This document shows, piece by piece, positions 52,664 through 61,344 of a DNA stretch of 64,000 nucleotides. Under the pieces are notes generated by a model that was given only the letters and a program-made list of their open reading frames with translations, did not search any database and was not told the DNA's origin. The stretch lies in contig NZ_CP107929.1 in assembly GCF_036017915.1 (NCBI RefSeq), forward strand, positions 2,321,001 to 2,385,000. Reading direction: 5' to 3'. Positions within the stretch are counted from its first letter, which is position 1. Every line of letters begins with the position of its first letter. The translations under genes were made by a program, and so were the position numbers. This stretch comes from Micromonospora sp. NBC_00421. Lineage in GTDB: Bacteria > Actinomycetota > Actinomycetes > Mycobacteriales > Micromonosporaceae.

Positions 52664-55279
52664 ATGGACGACAGATACGACTCGTACTGCGCGGTCGACC
52701 CGCTCTTCTACGACTCGTTGTCCAGCGCGAGCGCCACCGCCACCGGCACCGGTTACGCCGCCGACCGCCCGCAGCCCGCCGGCTGGGAGTCCGAGGTCAA
52801 GGACGACTGGCTGATCCACGCCCCGATCGGCGGCAGCCTGCCCGCCCAGGGTTGGAAGATCCACGTCTCGGCCCGGCTGGACAACGCCGAGCGGGTGCTG
52901 GCCCAGGTGATGGAGTACTGCCAGCCACGCGGCATCCCGTTCAAGCACCTGCGCGGCCCCCGGATGCTGCTGATGCGTAACAGCAAGTACGCCCGTCGGG
53001 GCGGCAGCGGCAAGTTCGTCACCATCTACCCGCGCGACGACGCCGAGCTGGAGCTGACCGCCAAGGAGCTGGCGGTGCTGCTCGACGGCGAGCAGGGGCC
53101 CTACATCCTGAGCGACCTGCGCTACGGCGACGGCCCGGTCTACCTGCGCTACGGCGGTTTCGCCGCCCGCTACTGCCTCTCCGCCGAGGGCCAGGTGGTG
53201 CCGGCCATCGAGGACGCCACCGGCACGCTGGTGCCCGACCGCCGCGACCCGGTGTTCCACCTGCCCGACTGGGTCACCCTGCCCGACTTCCTCGCCCCGC
53301 ACCTGGCCGCCCGCAACGCCGCCAGCACCACCGAACTGCCGTACCGGATCGAGAAGGTCATCCACTTCTCCAACGGCGGCGGCCTGTACGAGGCCCGGGA
53401 CACCCGTACCGACGAGCGGGTGGTGTTGAAGGAGGCCCGCCCGTACGCCGGCCTGGACGCCACCGGGGCGGACGCGGTGACCCGGCTGCGCCGGGAGGCC
53501 ACCGTGCTGCGCCAGCTCGCCGACGTGCCGCACCTGGTCCGGGTGCACGACGAGTTCAGCTTCGGCGGGCACGAGTTCCTGGCCCTGGCCTACGTCGAGG
53601 GCAGCCCGCTCAACCAGCTCGTCGTGCAGCGCTACCCGCTGGTGCATCCGGACGCAGACCGGGCCGACTACACCCGTTGGGCGCTGGACGTGCACCGGCA
53701 GGTCGCCGAGGCGGTCGAGGCCATCCACGCGCACGGCATCGTCTACGGCGACCTGCACATGTTCAACATCATGGTCGGCGACGACGGCGCGGTCACCCTG
53801 ATCGACTTCGAGGTCGCCGCGCCGGCCGCCGACGCGAGCCGACCGGCGCTGCGCAACCAGGCGTTCGCCGCGCCCCGCGACCGGGTCGGCTTCGACGTCG
53901 ACAGGTACGCGCTGGCCTGCCTGCGACTGGCCCTGTTCCTGCCACTGACCGCGATGCTGCGGCTGGACCCGGCGAAGGCGGCGCACCTGGCCGACGTGGT
54001 GTCCGAGAATTTCCCGGTCGACCGGACGGTGCTCGATGAGACCGTCGCGGTGATCGTCGGCGAACCACCGGCCGAGCCGACCGCCACCACGACCGCGCCG
54101 ACCCCCACGAGCGGGACCGCGCCGCTGGACCCCGACGTGGTGCGGGTCGACCCGGACGACTGGCCCGGTCTGCGCGACCGGCTGGTCCGGGCGATCACCG
54201 CCAGCGCCACCCCGCAGCGCGACGACCGGCTCTTCCCCGGCGACATCCGGCAGTTCAGCGGCAGCGACGGCGGGTTGAACCTCGCCCACGGCGCGGCCGG
54301 GGTGCTCTGGGCGTTGCACGCCACCGGCGCCACCGTCGACCCCCGGCACGTCCGGTGGCTCGTCGACCGGGTCCGGGAACCGGCCTCCGGCAGCCGACTC
54401 GGCTTCTTCGACGGGCTGCACGGGGTGGCGTACGTGCTGGACCTGCTCGGGCACCGCGACGAGGCCCGCCGGCTGGTCGACCGCTGTCTCGACGAACCCT
54501 GGACGGACCTCGGCAACGACCTGGTGGGCGGCCTGCCCGGGGTCGGGCTGAACCTGGCCCACTTCGCCGAGGTGACCGGCGAGTCCCGCTACGCCACCGC
54601 CGCCCGGCGGGCCGTCGACCTGGTCGTCGAGCGGCTCGGCGACGTCGACTCGGTGGCCGAGATCAGCGGCGGCCGGCACCCGTACGCGGGACTGATGCGC
54701 GGCGGCGCCGGGGCGGCCCTGCTGCTGCTGCGCCAGCACGAGCGGGAACCCGACGAGCGGCTGCTCGACCACGCCGCCACCGCGCTGCGGCAGGACCTGC
54801 GCCGGTGTGTCCGCCGCGACGACGGGCACCTGGAGGTCAACGAGGGCTGGCGGACCATGCCGTACCTCGCCGAGGGCAGCGTCGGGGTGGGCCTGGTGCT
54901 CGACCAGTACCTGCGCCACCGGCCCGACGAGACCCTGCGGGAGCAGGCCGAGGCGATCCGCCGCTGCGCCGACTTCCCGTTCTACGCCCAGTCCGGCCTG
55001 TTCGCCGGCCGCGCCGGCATCGTCGCCTACCTGGCCGGCCGGGGCGAGTACGAGGTGGCCCACGCCCAGGCCCGACTGCTCGGCTGGCACGCCCTGCCGT
55101 ACGCCGACGGCACCGCCTTCCCCGGCGACCAACTGTTGCGGATCTCCATGGACCTGGCCACCGGCACGGCCGGCGTGCTGGCCGCCGTGGCCGCCACCCG
55201 ACCCACCGACCCGGTCCGGCTGCCGTTGCTGACCCGACGGTCCGACGGCCCGACCGGCGACACCACCCCGGCCGACTGA
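52664..55279 (+). CDS. ramC: Class III lanthipeptide synthetase (LanKC, RamC-like)
   Basis: An 871-residue trifunctional enzyme; ATG after 'gggaggcag'. Three domains: phosphoSer/Thr lyase (about 1-210, 'GIPFKHLRGPRMLLMRNSKY', 'GPYILSDLRYGDGPVYLRYG'), Ser/Thr kinase (215-470, 'VVLKEARPY', 'GIVYGDLHMFNIMV', 'LIDFEVA') and LanC-like cyclase (510-871, 'GAAGVLWAL', 'GLPGVGLNLAH', 'GGAGAALLLL', 'AGRAGIVAYLAG') without the zinc Cys/Cys/His set, as in class III. It phosphorylates, dehydrates and cyclises the RamS-type precursors immediately downstream. Confidence 0.95.
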   Translation: MDDRYDSYCAVDPLFYDSLSSASATATGTGYAADRPQPAGWESEVKDDWLIHAPIGGSLPAQGWKIHVSARLDNAERVLAQVMEYCQPRGIPFKHLRGPRMLLMRNSKYARRGGSGKFVTIYPRDDAELELTAKELAVLLDGEQGPYILSDLRYGDGPVYLRYGGFAARYCLSAEGQVVPAIEDATGTLVPDRRDPVFHLPDWVTLPDFLAPHLAARNAASTTELPYRIEKVIHFSNGGGLYEARDTRTDERVVLKEARPYAGLDATGADAVTRLRREATVLRQLADVPHLVRVHDEFSFGGHEFLALAYVEGSPLNQLVVQRYPLVHPDADRADYTRWALDVHRQVAEAVEAIHAHGIVYGDLHMFNIMVGDDGAVTLIDFEVAAPAADASRPALRNQAFAAPRDRVGFDVDRYALACLRLALFLPLTAMLRLDPAKAAHLADVVSENFPVDRTVLDETVAVIVGEPPAEPTATTTAPTPTSGTAPLDPDVVRVDPDDWPGLRDRLVRAITASATPQRDDRLFPGDIRQFSGSDGGLNLAHGAAGVLWALHATGATVDPRHVRWLVDRVREPASGSRLGFFDGLHGVAYVLDLLGHRDEARRLVDRCLDEPWTDLGNDLVGGLPGVGLNLAHFAEVTGESRYATAARRAVDLVVERLGDVDSVAEISGGRHPYAGLMRGGAGAALLLLRQHEREPDERLLDHAATALRQDLRRCVRRDDGHLEVNEGWRTMPYLAEGSVGVGLVLDQYLRHRPDETLREQAEAIRRCADFPFYAQSGLFAGRAGIVAYLAGRGEYEVAHAQARLLGWHALPYADGTAFPGDQLLRISMDLATGTAGVLAAVAATRPTDPVRLPLLTRRSDGPTGDTTPAD

Positions 55280-55349
55280 CGGCCCACCCGCTCCCCGGGG
55301 GTCACCCCGGGGCCACCCGACCCGACTGACCACGGAAAGGAGGAATGAC

Positions 55350-55469
55350 ATGGCCCTGCTCGACCTTCAGGGGATGGAGCTGCCGGCCACCGGACGTACC
55401 GGTGGCGGGAGCCAGGCGAGTCTGCTGCTCTGCGGCGACAGCTCGCTGAGCGTCACGACCTGCAACTGA
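55350..55469 (+). CDS. ramS: RamS-like lanthipeptide precursor 1
   Basis: A 39-residue precursor with a near-ideal ribosome site 'aaaggagg'. Leader 'MALLDLQGMELPATGRTG' contains the class III recognition 'LLDLQ'; core 'ASLLLCGDSSLSVTTCN' holds the two Ser-x2-Ser-x-Cys style S/S/C rings of SapB. It differs from copies 2 and 3 by G at position 15 and Q at 22. The core differs from Streptomyces SapB at one position (Val for Ile). Expected product: a SapB-like amphipathic peptide for aerial growth. Confidence 0.93.
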   Translation: MALLDLQGMELPATGRTGGGSQASLLLCGDSSLSVTTCN

Positions 55470-55560
55470 GGTGACGGTCGTCGACCCGACGGCCGACCGA
55501 CCTCACCATCAGGCACCACCGTAACGACAGCGATCCACATCGACAGAAAGAGGTAAGACC

Positions 55561-55680
55561 ATGGCTCTGCTCGACCTCCAGGGGATGGAACTGCCGGCCA
55601 CCGAGCGCACCGGCGGCGGCAGCCGCGCCAGCCTGCTGCTCTGCGGCGACAGCTCGCTGAGCGTCACCACCTGCAACTGA
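55561..55680 (+). CDS. ramS: RamS-like lanthipeptide precursor 2
   Basis: A 39-residue precursor, tandem copy 2, with ribosome site 'aaagagg'. E at 15 and R at 22, so the 'SRASLLLCGDSSLSVTTCN' stretch is the most SapB-like of the three. Core otherwise identical to the others. The upstream 30 bases are shared with copy 3, marking it as the product of duplication. Confidence 0.93.
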   Translation: MALLDLQGMELPATERTGGGSRASLLLCGDSSLSVTTCN

Positions 55681-55756
55681 CGTGACGGTCGTCGACCCGA
55701 CGACCCGACCGAGTTGACCACCAGGCACGTCCACATCGACAGAAAGAGGTAAGACA

Positions 55757-55876
55757 ATGGCTCTGCTCGACCTCCAGGCGATGGAACTGCCGGCCACCGA
55801 GCGCACCGGCGGCGGCAGCCAGGCCAGCCTGCTGCTCTGCGGCGACAGCTCGCTGAGCGTCACCACCTGCAACTGA
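55757..55876 (+). CDS. ramS: RamS-like lanthipeptide precursor 3
   Basis: A 39-residue precursor, tandem copy 3, 196 bases after copy 2 and nearly identical to it, including the ribosome site. It has A at position 8 in place of G (leader 'MALLDLQAMELPATERTG') and Q at 22. The core is the same 17 residues. It is followed by a strong hairpin before the exporter genes. Confidence 0.93.
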   Translation: MALLDLQAMELPATERTGGGSQASLLLCGDSSLSVTTCN

Positions 55877-55892
55877 TCGACCGGTATCGCAT

Positions 55893-55924
55893 GGCCCCGG
55901 ACCGGCACCTGCCGGTCCGGGGCC
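55893..55924 (+). terminator. Hairpin between precursor genes and exporter genes (attenuator-like)
   Basis: A perfect 15-bp stem 'ggccccggaccggca' / 'tgccggtccggggcc' with a two-base loop. No T-run follows, so it is not a full rho-independent terminator. At this position it probably stabilises or partly stops the precursor transcript, keeping precursor mRNA in excess over exporter mRNA, as is common in RiPP operons. Confidence 0.75.
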
Positions 55925-55948
55925 GCGCGGCGTAGGAGGGGAGGTGCG

Positions 55949-57616
55949 ATGACGCCGGCTGACCGGCTCCTGCTGCGCGCCGTCCGTGCCGCCGGCTGGT
56001 GGACTCCGACACTGACCGTGGCCACCGTGGCCGCGACGGCGGCCGAACTGGCCCTGCCGGCGGTGCTGGGTCGGGCCGTCGACGCCGCCGTCGGCACCAC
56101 GCCGCAGGCGTCCTCCGGCCGCTGGCTGGCCGCCGTCGCCGGACTGATCGCCCTGCTGGTCGTCGCCGGCGTGCTCCGCGACTACGGCACCGGCGCGGCC
56201 ACCGCACGCTCGGTGGCCCACCTGCGCCACACCCTGGTGCGTCACCTGTTCGCCCTCGACCCACGCACCGCCGGCCGCCGCCCGGTGGGCGACCTGGCCG
56301 GCCGGGTCGTGGGTCAGGTCGCCGACGCCGGCCAGGCCGCCCCGACCGTGGTCACGGCCGCCACCGTGGCGTTGCCGCCGATCGGCAGCCTGGTGGCGCT
56401 CACCCTGATCGACCCGTGGCTCGGCGTCACCTTCGTGCTGGGGCTGTTGCTACTCGCCCTGCTGCTGCGCGGCTTCGTCGCCGACGCCTCCGCTGCCGTC
56501 GCCGGCTACCAGCAGGCCCAGGGCGAGCTCGCCGGCCGGCTGGTGGAGACGCTGGCCGGAGCCCGCACCATCGCCGCCGCCGGCACCGGTGACCGGGAGG
56601 TCGAGCGGGTGCTGACCCCGCTCGCCGCGCTGCACCGGCACGGCGCACGGACCTGGACGGTGCTGGCCGGAGCCGCGACCCGGGGTGCCGTGCTCAACCC
56701 GCTGCTCCAGGTGGCGATAGTCGCCGTCGGCGGGTTGTCGCTGGCCGCCGGCCGGTTGACCCCCGGGGAACTCCTGGCCGCCATCCAGTACGCCGCGCTC
56801 GGTGCCGGCCTCGGCACCGTGGTCGCCGCCCTCAACACCGCGGTCCGGGTCCGCGCCGGCTGCCGCCGGGCCGCCGACGTGCTCGCCGAACCCGCCCGGC
56901 CATACGGCACCCGTCTCCTGCCACCCGGGCCGGGCACCCTGGAACTACGCGGGGTCACCGTGCGCGACGCCGACGGCCGGCCCCTGCTCGACCGGGTGGA
57001 CCTGCGGGTGCCCGGAGGCAGCCTGCTGGTCGTCGTGGGCGCCTCGGGGGCGGGCAAGTCGCTGCTCGCCGCCGTGGCCGGCCGGTTGCGCGACCCGGAC
57101 GACGGCGTGGTGCTCCTGGACGGGGTGCCGCTGCCGGAGCTGACCCCGGCCACTCTGCACGCCGCGGTCGGCTACGGCTTCGAACGACCGGTGCTGGTCG
57201 GCGAGACGGTAGGCGCCGCCGTCGGGGCCGGCGCGGATCCGGTGCCGCTGGCCAGGGCCGCGGCCATCCACGACTTCGTCGAACGGCTACCCGACCGGTA
57301 CGGCACCCCGCTGGCCGAGGTCGCCATGTCCGGCGGCGAACGGCAGCGGCTCGGGTTGGCCCGCGCACTGCGTGCCGAACGGCTGCTGATCCTCGACGAC
57401 GCCACGTCCAGCCTGGACACCGCCACCGAGTACCAGGTGACCCGGGCGTTGACCGGGCCCGGTGACCGGCGTACCCGGGTGGTGGTCAGCCACCGGATCG
57501 GCATGGCCGCCCGCGCCGACCTGGTCGCCTGGGTGGCCGATGGGCGGGTCCGTGCCGTCGGCCCGCACCCGGGTCTCTGGGCAGACCCCGACTACCGGGA
57601 GGTGTTCCGGTCGTGA
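55949..57616 (+). CDS. ramA: ABC exporter, first half-transporter of the ram cluster (RamA-like)
   Basis: A 555-residue half transporter: six-helix membrane domain (about 20-300) then NBD with Walker A 'GASGAGKS', signature 'MSGGERQRLGLARAL' and Walker B 'LLILDDATSSLD', H-loop 'VVSHRIGMA'. ATG follows 'taggagggg'. GTGA overlap with the next gene. Partner of the next gene in exporting the lanthipeptide. Confidence 0.9.
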   Translation: MTPADRLLLRAVRAAGWWTPTLTVATVAATAAELALPAVLGRAVDAAVGTTPQASSGRWLAAVAGLIALLVVAGVLRDYGTGAATARSVAHLRHTLVRHLFALDPRTAGRRPVGDLAGRVVGQVADAGQAAPTVVTAATVALPPIGSLVALTLIDPWLGVTFVLGLLLLALLLRGFVADASAAVAGYQQAQGELAGRLVETLAGARTIAAAGTGDREVERVLTPLAALHRHGARTWTVLAGAATRGAVLNPLLQVAIVAVGGLSLAAGRLTPGELLAAIQYAALGAGLGTVVAALNTAVRVRAGCRRAADVLAEPARPYGTRLLPPGPGTLELRGVTVRDADGRPLLDRVDLRVPGGSLLVVVGASGAGKSLLAAVAGRLRDPDDGVVLLDGVPLPELTPATLHAAVGYGFERPVLVGETVGAAVGAGADPVPLARAAAIHDFVERLPDRYGTPLAEVAMSGGERQRLGLARALRAERLLILDDATSSLDTATEYQVTRALTGPGDRRTRVVVSHRIGMAARADLVAWVADGRVRAVGPHPGLWADPDYREVFRS

Positions 57617-59514
57617 ACACGGTCACCGGCGTGACCCGGGCCGCGTTACGGGCCCGGCGGGCACAGCTGTGGCGGTTGGCCGGCTGGTCGGCCGCCGAGG
57701 TGCTACCGGCGGCCCTGTCGGGGCTGCTGACCGCACACGCCGTCGACAGCGGCTTCCTGGCCGGCCGACCGGGCGTCGGGCTGGCGTGGTTGGCGCTGCT
57801 CGGGCTCGCGGTACTGGTCGGCGCGGCCGGCACCCACCGGTCGTACGCGCTGCTCGGCGACGTGGTGGAACCGTTCCGCGACGACCTGCTCCGCCGGGTG
57901 GTACGCGGCGCGGTGACCGGTGCGGCCGGCGGCCGGGCCGACGACGCGGCGGTGGCCCGGCTGACCCACCAGGTGGAGCTGGTCCGGGACACCTACGCCG
58001 GGCTGCTGATGGTGGTACGCGGCTTCCTGTTCGCCCTCGGCGCCGCCGTGCTCGGCCTGTTCTCGTTGGCCGCCCCGGTGGCCCTGGTGGTGGCGGTGCC
58101 GGTGCTGGCCGGTCTCGGCCTCTTCGCCGTGGCGTTGCCGGTGATGGTCGCCCGGCAACGGGAGTACGTGCTCTCCGACGAGCGCCTCGGCCGGGCCGTG
58201 GTGACTGCGGTGACCGGCCACCGCGACGTCTCCGCCAGCGGCACGCGGGACGAGATCACCGACTGGGTCGGCGCGTCGGTCGACGCGCAGGCCCGGGTGG
58301 AGCGACGGCTGGCCACCATGGCCGCGACCCGTGGCCTGAGCCTGGCACTGGGTGGCTGGCTGCCGGTGCCGGCGCTGCTGCTGGCCACACCGTGGCTGGT
58401 CCGCCAGGGACTGGGCCCCGGCGCGGTGCTCGGCGCCCTGGTCTACGTGACGCGCGGCGTGCAGCCGGCCCTGCACAGCCTGGTGCAGGGGGTCGCCGCC
58501 GGCGGCCTCCGCTTCGCCGTCACCCTCGATCGGCTCCTGCGCACCGCCGCGCCGCCGGCCAGCACCGCACCGTCCGTCGCCACCGACCAGACCACACCGT
58601 TCCCCGCCACCACCGACCAGGTCGCATCGCCTGTCGCCACCACCGACCAGGTCGCCGGTGCCGAGCCGGCCGGGTCGCTGCCCGGCCGCGCCACGGAACC
58701 GGCTGCCTCGGCGCTGTCGCTGCGCGGGGTGACCTTCCGGTACGGGCCACACGCCGATCCGGTGCTCGACGACCTCGACCTCGAGGTGCCGGTCGGCGAC
58801 CACCTGGTGATCGTGGGGGCCAGCGGGATCGGCAAGTCCACCCTGGCGGGACTGGTCGCCGGGCTGCTGCACCCCCAGTCCGGCACGGTCCACGTCGGTG
58901 GGTCGCCGGTGGCCGGGGCCACGCCGCTGACGCTGGCCGACCGGCGGGTGCTCATCCCCCAGGAGGCGTACGTCTTCTCCGGCACGCTTCGGGAGAACCT
59001 CGACTACCTGGCTCCCGGCCTCCCCGACGACACGATCGACCGGGCGGCGGCCCGGCTGGGCCTTACCGGGCTGCTGGCCCGGCTGGGCGGCTACGACGCG
59101 CTGCTACGCCCTGCGGAACTGTCGGCGGGGGAACGCCAACAGCTGGCGCTGCTGCGGGCCTGGCTCTCCCCCGCCGCGCTGGTCATCCTCGACGAGGCAA
59201 CCTGTCATCTCGACCCGGCGACCGAAGCCCGGTGGGAGAGCGCGTTCGCCGCCCGTCCGGGCACCCTGGTGGTGATCGCCCACCGGGTCAGTTCGGCGCT
59301 GCGGGCCCGGCGGGTCCTGCTGCTCGACGGCCGGACCGCGCTGCTGGACACCCACGAGGGGCTACTCGCCCGCTCGCCGGCCTATCGTGCCCTGGTCGGC
59401 TACGGCGAGACGGAACAGGAACCTGAACCTGGACCGGAGGCGGTCACAGCCAACCCGACTCGCGGGCTATCCGTACCGCTTCCCAGCGGGTCCGCGCACC
59501 GGTCTTGGCCATGA
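57613..59514 (+). CDS. ramB: ABC exporter, second half-transporter of the ram cluster (RamB-like)
   Basis: A 633-residue half transporter. Membrane domain at about 15-310, then a Thr/Ala-rich linker with a repeated 'TTDQVA' (about 320-355), and an NBD with Walker A 'GASGIGKS', signature 'LSAGERQQLALLRAW' (Ala in place of the second Gly) and Walker B 'ALVILDEATCHLD'. Forms a heterodimer with the preceding protein. Its last 71 bases overlap the convergent regulator gene. Confidence 0.9.
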   Translation: MNTVTGVTRAALRARRAQLWRLAGWSAAEVLPAALSGLLTAHAVDSGFLAGRPGVGLAWLALLGLAVLVGAAGTHRSYALLGDVVEPFRDDLLRRVVRGAVTGAAGGRADDAAVARLTHQVELVRDTYAGLLMVVRGFLFALGAAVLGLFSLAAPVALVVAVPVLAGLGLFAVALPVMVARQREYVLSDERLGRAVVTAVTGHRDVSASGTRDEITDWVGASVDAQARVERRLATMAATRGLSLALGGWLPVPALLLATPWLVRQGLGPGAVLGALVYVTRGVQPALHSLVQGVAAGGLRFAVTLDRLLRTAAPPASTAPSVATDQTTPFPATTDQVASPVATTDQVAGAEPAGSLPGRATEPAASALSLRGVTFRYGPHADPVLDDLDLEVPVGDHLVIVGASGIGKSTLAGLVAGLLHPQSGTVHVGGSPVAGATPLTLADRRVLIPQEAYVFSGTLRENLDYLAPGLPDDTIDRAAARLGLTGLLARLGGYDALLRPAELSAGERQQLALLRAWLSPAALVILDEATCHLDPATEARWESAFAARPGTLVVIAHRVSSALRARRVLLLDGRTALLDTHEGLLARSPAYRALVGYGETEQEPEPGPEAVTANPTRGLSVPLPSGSAHRSWP

Positions 59515-60196
59515 TCCGCGACAGGTGGTTGCGCACCGTCCCGGCCGACAGCACCAGGCGGGCGGCGATCTCCTGCACCGGGTGCCCCTCGGCGACCACG
59601 TCGAGCACCTCCCGCTCCCGGTTGGTCAACGGGCTGTCGGCGACCTCCAACGCGGCCACCACCAGGTCCGGGTCGAGGACGACCCGCCCCTCGGCCAGCT
59701 GACGGACCCCGTCGACGATCCGGCCGGGAGGCACCTCGCGGCTGAGGAAACCGATTCGATGGCCGTGCTCGGCGAGCACCGGCCCCAGTCGGCCGGCCCG
59801 TCGCTGCTCGACCAGGACCAGTAGGGATCCCACCGGTGGGGCGGCGGGCTGCTGCGGGGACGGCTCGGTGACGGCATCCGCGCCGGCCGGACCGACTCCG
59901 GGCGGCGTCGTGGAATCCGCACCGGGCACGGCGGTGAGCGCGACGGCGGGATCGGTGGTGGAGCCCGTGGTGAAACCGGTGGTGAAGTCGGCAGCTGCCA
60001 GGCGGACCAATTCCGCCACGGTCAGCATGTCGAACTCCACCACGGCGACATCGGGGCGTTGGGCCAGGAGGGCCGCCCTCAGGTGACGCGGGCTGTCCAC
60101 TTCGCCAACGATCTCGATGTCGTGTTCGGCGGAGAGCAGCTGTGCGAGCGCACCCCGGAGCAGCCCACCCTGGAGAGCGAGCAGTGTGCGGACCAT
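59444..60196 (-). CDS. LuxR-family (RamR-like) regulator with a long inserted linker
   Basis: A 250-residue protein from ATG 60196 ('gggag' five bases upstream; ATG at 60211 less likely). N-terminal receiver-like domain ('VRTLLALQGGLLRGALAQLL') with 'VAVVEFDMLTV' where the phosphoacceptor strand should be. A 50-residue Thr/Ala/Pro linker ('TTGFTTGSTTDPAV') interrupts it. The C-terminal LuxR HTH is intact: 'LTNREREVLDVVAEGHPVQE', 'IAARLVLSAGTVRNHLSRIM'. The receiver lacks the acidic pair, so phosphorylation is doubtful. A likely activator of the ram genes. Confidence 0.85.
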   Translation of the reverse strand: MVRTLLALQGGLLRGALAQLLSAEHDIEIVGEVDSPRHLRAALLAQRPDVAVVEFDMLTVAELVRLAAADFTTGFTTGSTTDPAVALTAVPGADSTTPPGVGPAGADAVTEPSPQQPAAPPVGSLLVLVEQRRAGRLGPVLAEHGHRIGFLSREVPPGRIVDGVRQLAEGRVVLDPDLVVAALEVADSPLTNREREVLDVVAEGHPVQEIAARLVLSAGTVRNHLSRIMAKTGARTRWEAVRIARESGWL

Positions 60197-60305
60197 AGCA
60201 ACTCCCGACATATAGCCCGTGACAGCGAAATGTGTGCGGCCAGTGACGCACGGTTGAGAATTTTATTGAACTCGTAACCGGTCCGACACCCCTTCCCGCC
60301 GGTAG

Positions 60306-60980
60306 TCAGATCCAACCCGCGTCCTGGGCCCGCTGCACGGCCTCCCAACGGTTACGGGCACCGGTTTTGCGCAACACGACGGACAGGTGGTTGCGGACGG
60401 TCCCGGGCGCCAGATGCAGCTGGGCGGCGATCTCCTTGGTCGACAGGCCCCGGGCCGCCGCGCCGGTCACCTCACGTTCCCGCTCGTTCAACGGGTTCAC
60501 CGCGGCGTCGAGGGCGGCCAGCGCGATCACCGGATCGATCATCCGTTGCCCCTCGGCGACCAACCGTAGTTGGTCAAGCAGCTCCTGCGGTGGGACATCC
60601 TTGGCGATGATCCCCCGCACCCGCGCCCCGAGTGCCCGACGCAGCACCCGGGCCGTCCGTCGGGACGTCAACACCACCACGGCGCACTCCGGTAGCCGGG
60701 CGTGCCACTGTCTGGTCAGGACGGCGGGATCCTCGATCGCGTCCAGGTCGACCAGGACCACGTGCGGCCGCCGGGTGACGACCCGGTCCGACAGGTGATG
60801 GTCCGGATCGCTCTCTCCGGCCAGCTCGAAGCCGGGTGTGGCGGACAGGACCGCCGCCAACGCGGTACGCAACAGGCCCGGCGGACCCACCACCACGACC
60901 CGAATCGTCGGCGAAGATGAATCGGATTCTGATGAACGACCCGGACCCGACGACAACTGATTATTCGTCAGTTCTTCCAC
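60306..60980 (-). CDS. ramR: LuxR-family response regulator (RamR-like)
   Basis: A 224-residue regulator with a disordered Ser-rich N-terminus (to about 25), a receiver domain ('IRVVVVGPPGLLRTALAAVL', 'HVVLVDLDAIEDP' with the phosphoacceptor Asp, 'VVVLTSRRTARV', 'VRGIIAKDVPP') and a LuxR HTH ('LNEREREVTGAAARGLSTKE', 'IAAQLHLAPGTVRNHLSVVL'). The acidic pair at strand 1 is replaced by Gly-Pro, so control is probably not by a classic histidine kinase. Similar HTH to its neighbour at 59444, so they are paralogues. RamR activates ramCSAB in Streptomyces. Confidence 0.85.
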   Translation of the reverse strand: MEELTNNQLSSGPGRSSESDSSSPTIRVVVVGPPGLLRTALAAVLSATPGFELAGESDPDHHLSDRVVTRRPHVVLVDLDAIEDPAVLTRQWHARLPECAVVVLTSRRTARVLRRALGARVRGIIAKDVPPQELLDQLRLVAEGQRMIDPVIALAALDAAVNPLNEREREVTGAAARGLSTKEIAAQLHLAPGTVRNHLSVVLRKTGARNRWEAVQRAQDAGWI

Positions 60981-61085
60981 TCACAACATTTTCCCGAGAT
61001 AAAGCCGAATCAGTCCCGAGTGTCAGAATGACGACGAAATCGGAGCGGGTGGAAAATTGGGCTAAATGCGTCAGAGGGCAATATT

Positions 61086-61121
61086 CGAGTAGGCCCACCC
61101 CGTACGGGGTGGGCCTACTCG
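61086..61121 (-). terminator. Hairpin downstream of the rRNA operon
   Basis: A perfect 18-bp palindromic stem running 'cgagtaggcccaccccgt' and its complement, with no loop to speak of (the centre gt/ac can open). It lies 10 bases beyond the 5S end on the minus strand. No T-run follows, but this is where the rrn terminator is expected. Confidence 0.8.
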
Positions 61122-61131
61122 TAATGGTTGT

Positions 61132-61248
61132 CCGGCGGTGTCCTACTCTCCCACACCCTCCCGAGTGCAGTACCATCGGCGCTGGAGGGCTTAGCTTCCG
61201 GGTTCGGAATGTGACCGGGCGTTTCCCCTCCGCCATGACCGCCGTAAC
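61132..61248 (-). rRNA. rrf: 5S ribosomal RNA
   Basis: Read on the minus strand it begins 'gttacggcggtcatggcg' and ends 'agagtaggacaccgccgg', with the conserved 'ccgaacccggaagctaag' loop. Length about 117. Ends pair with each other (tacggcggt with accgccgg), fixing the boundaries within a few bases. Confidence 0.95.
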
Positions 61249-61344
61249 TCTATGAACATATCAACACACGCGCGGGCTGGTCGTGTGACCAGTCGGGGTG
61301 TTTGCTTGTTCAGAGTTGCACAGTGGACGCGTAGCAGCTTCGTA
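61249..61344 (-). other. 23S-5S internal spacer
   Basis: About 95 bases between the rRNAs with no tRNA-like structure. Probably holds processing stems. Confidence 0.7.

Larger units (their letters stand above)
55330..55876 (+). repeat. Tandem array of three precursor cassettes
   Basis: Three copies of ribosome site plus 120-bp gene, spaced by 91 and 76 bases. Both spacers begin with the same 'gtgacggtcgtcgacccgac' sequence. Copies 2 and 3 share most of the flanks as well, so the last duplication (unit about 196 bp) is the most recent. Confidence 0.85.

Noticed and set aside
52550..55351. Minus-strand frame of more than 900 codons opposite ramC
   Set aside because: Antisense shadow of a clearly recognised lanthipeptide synthetase.
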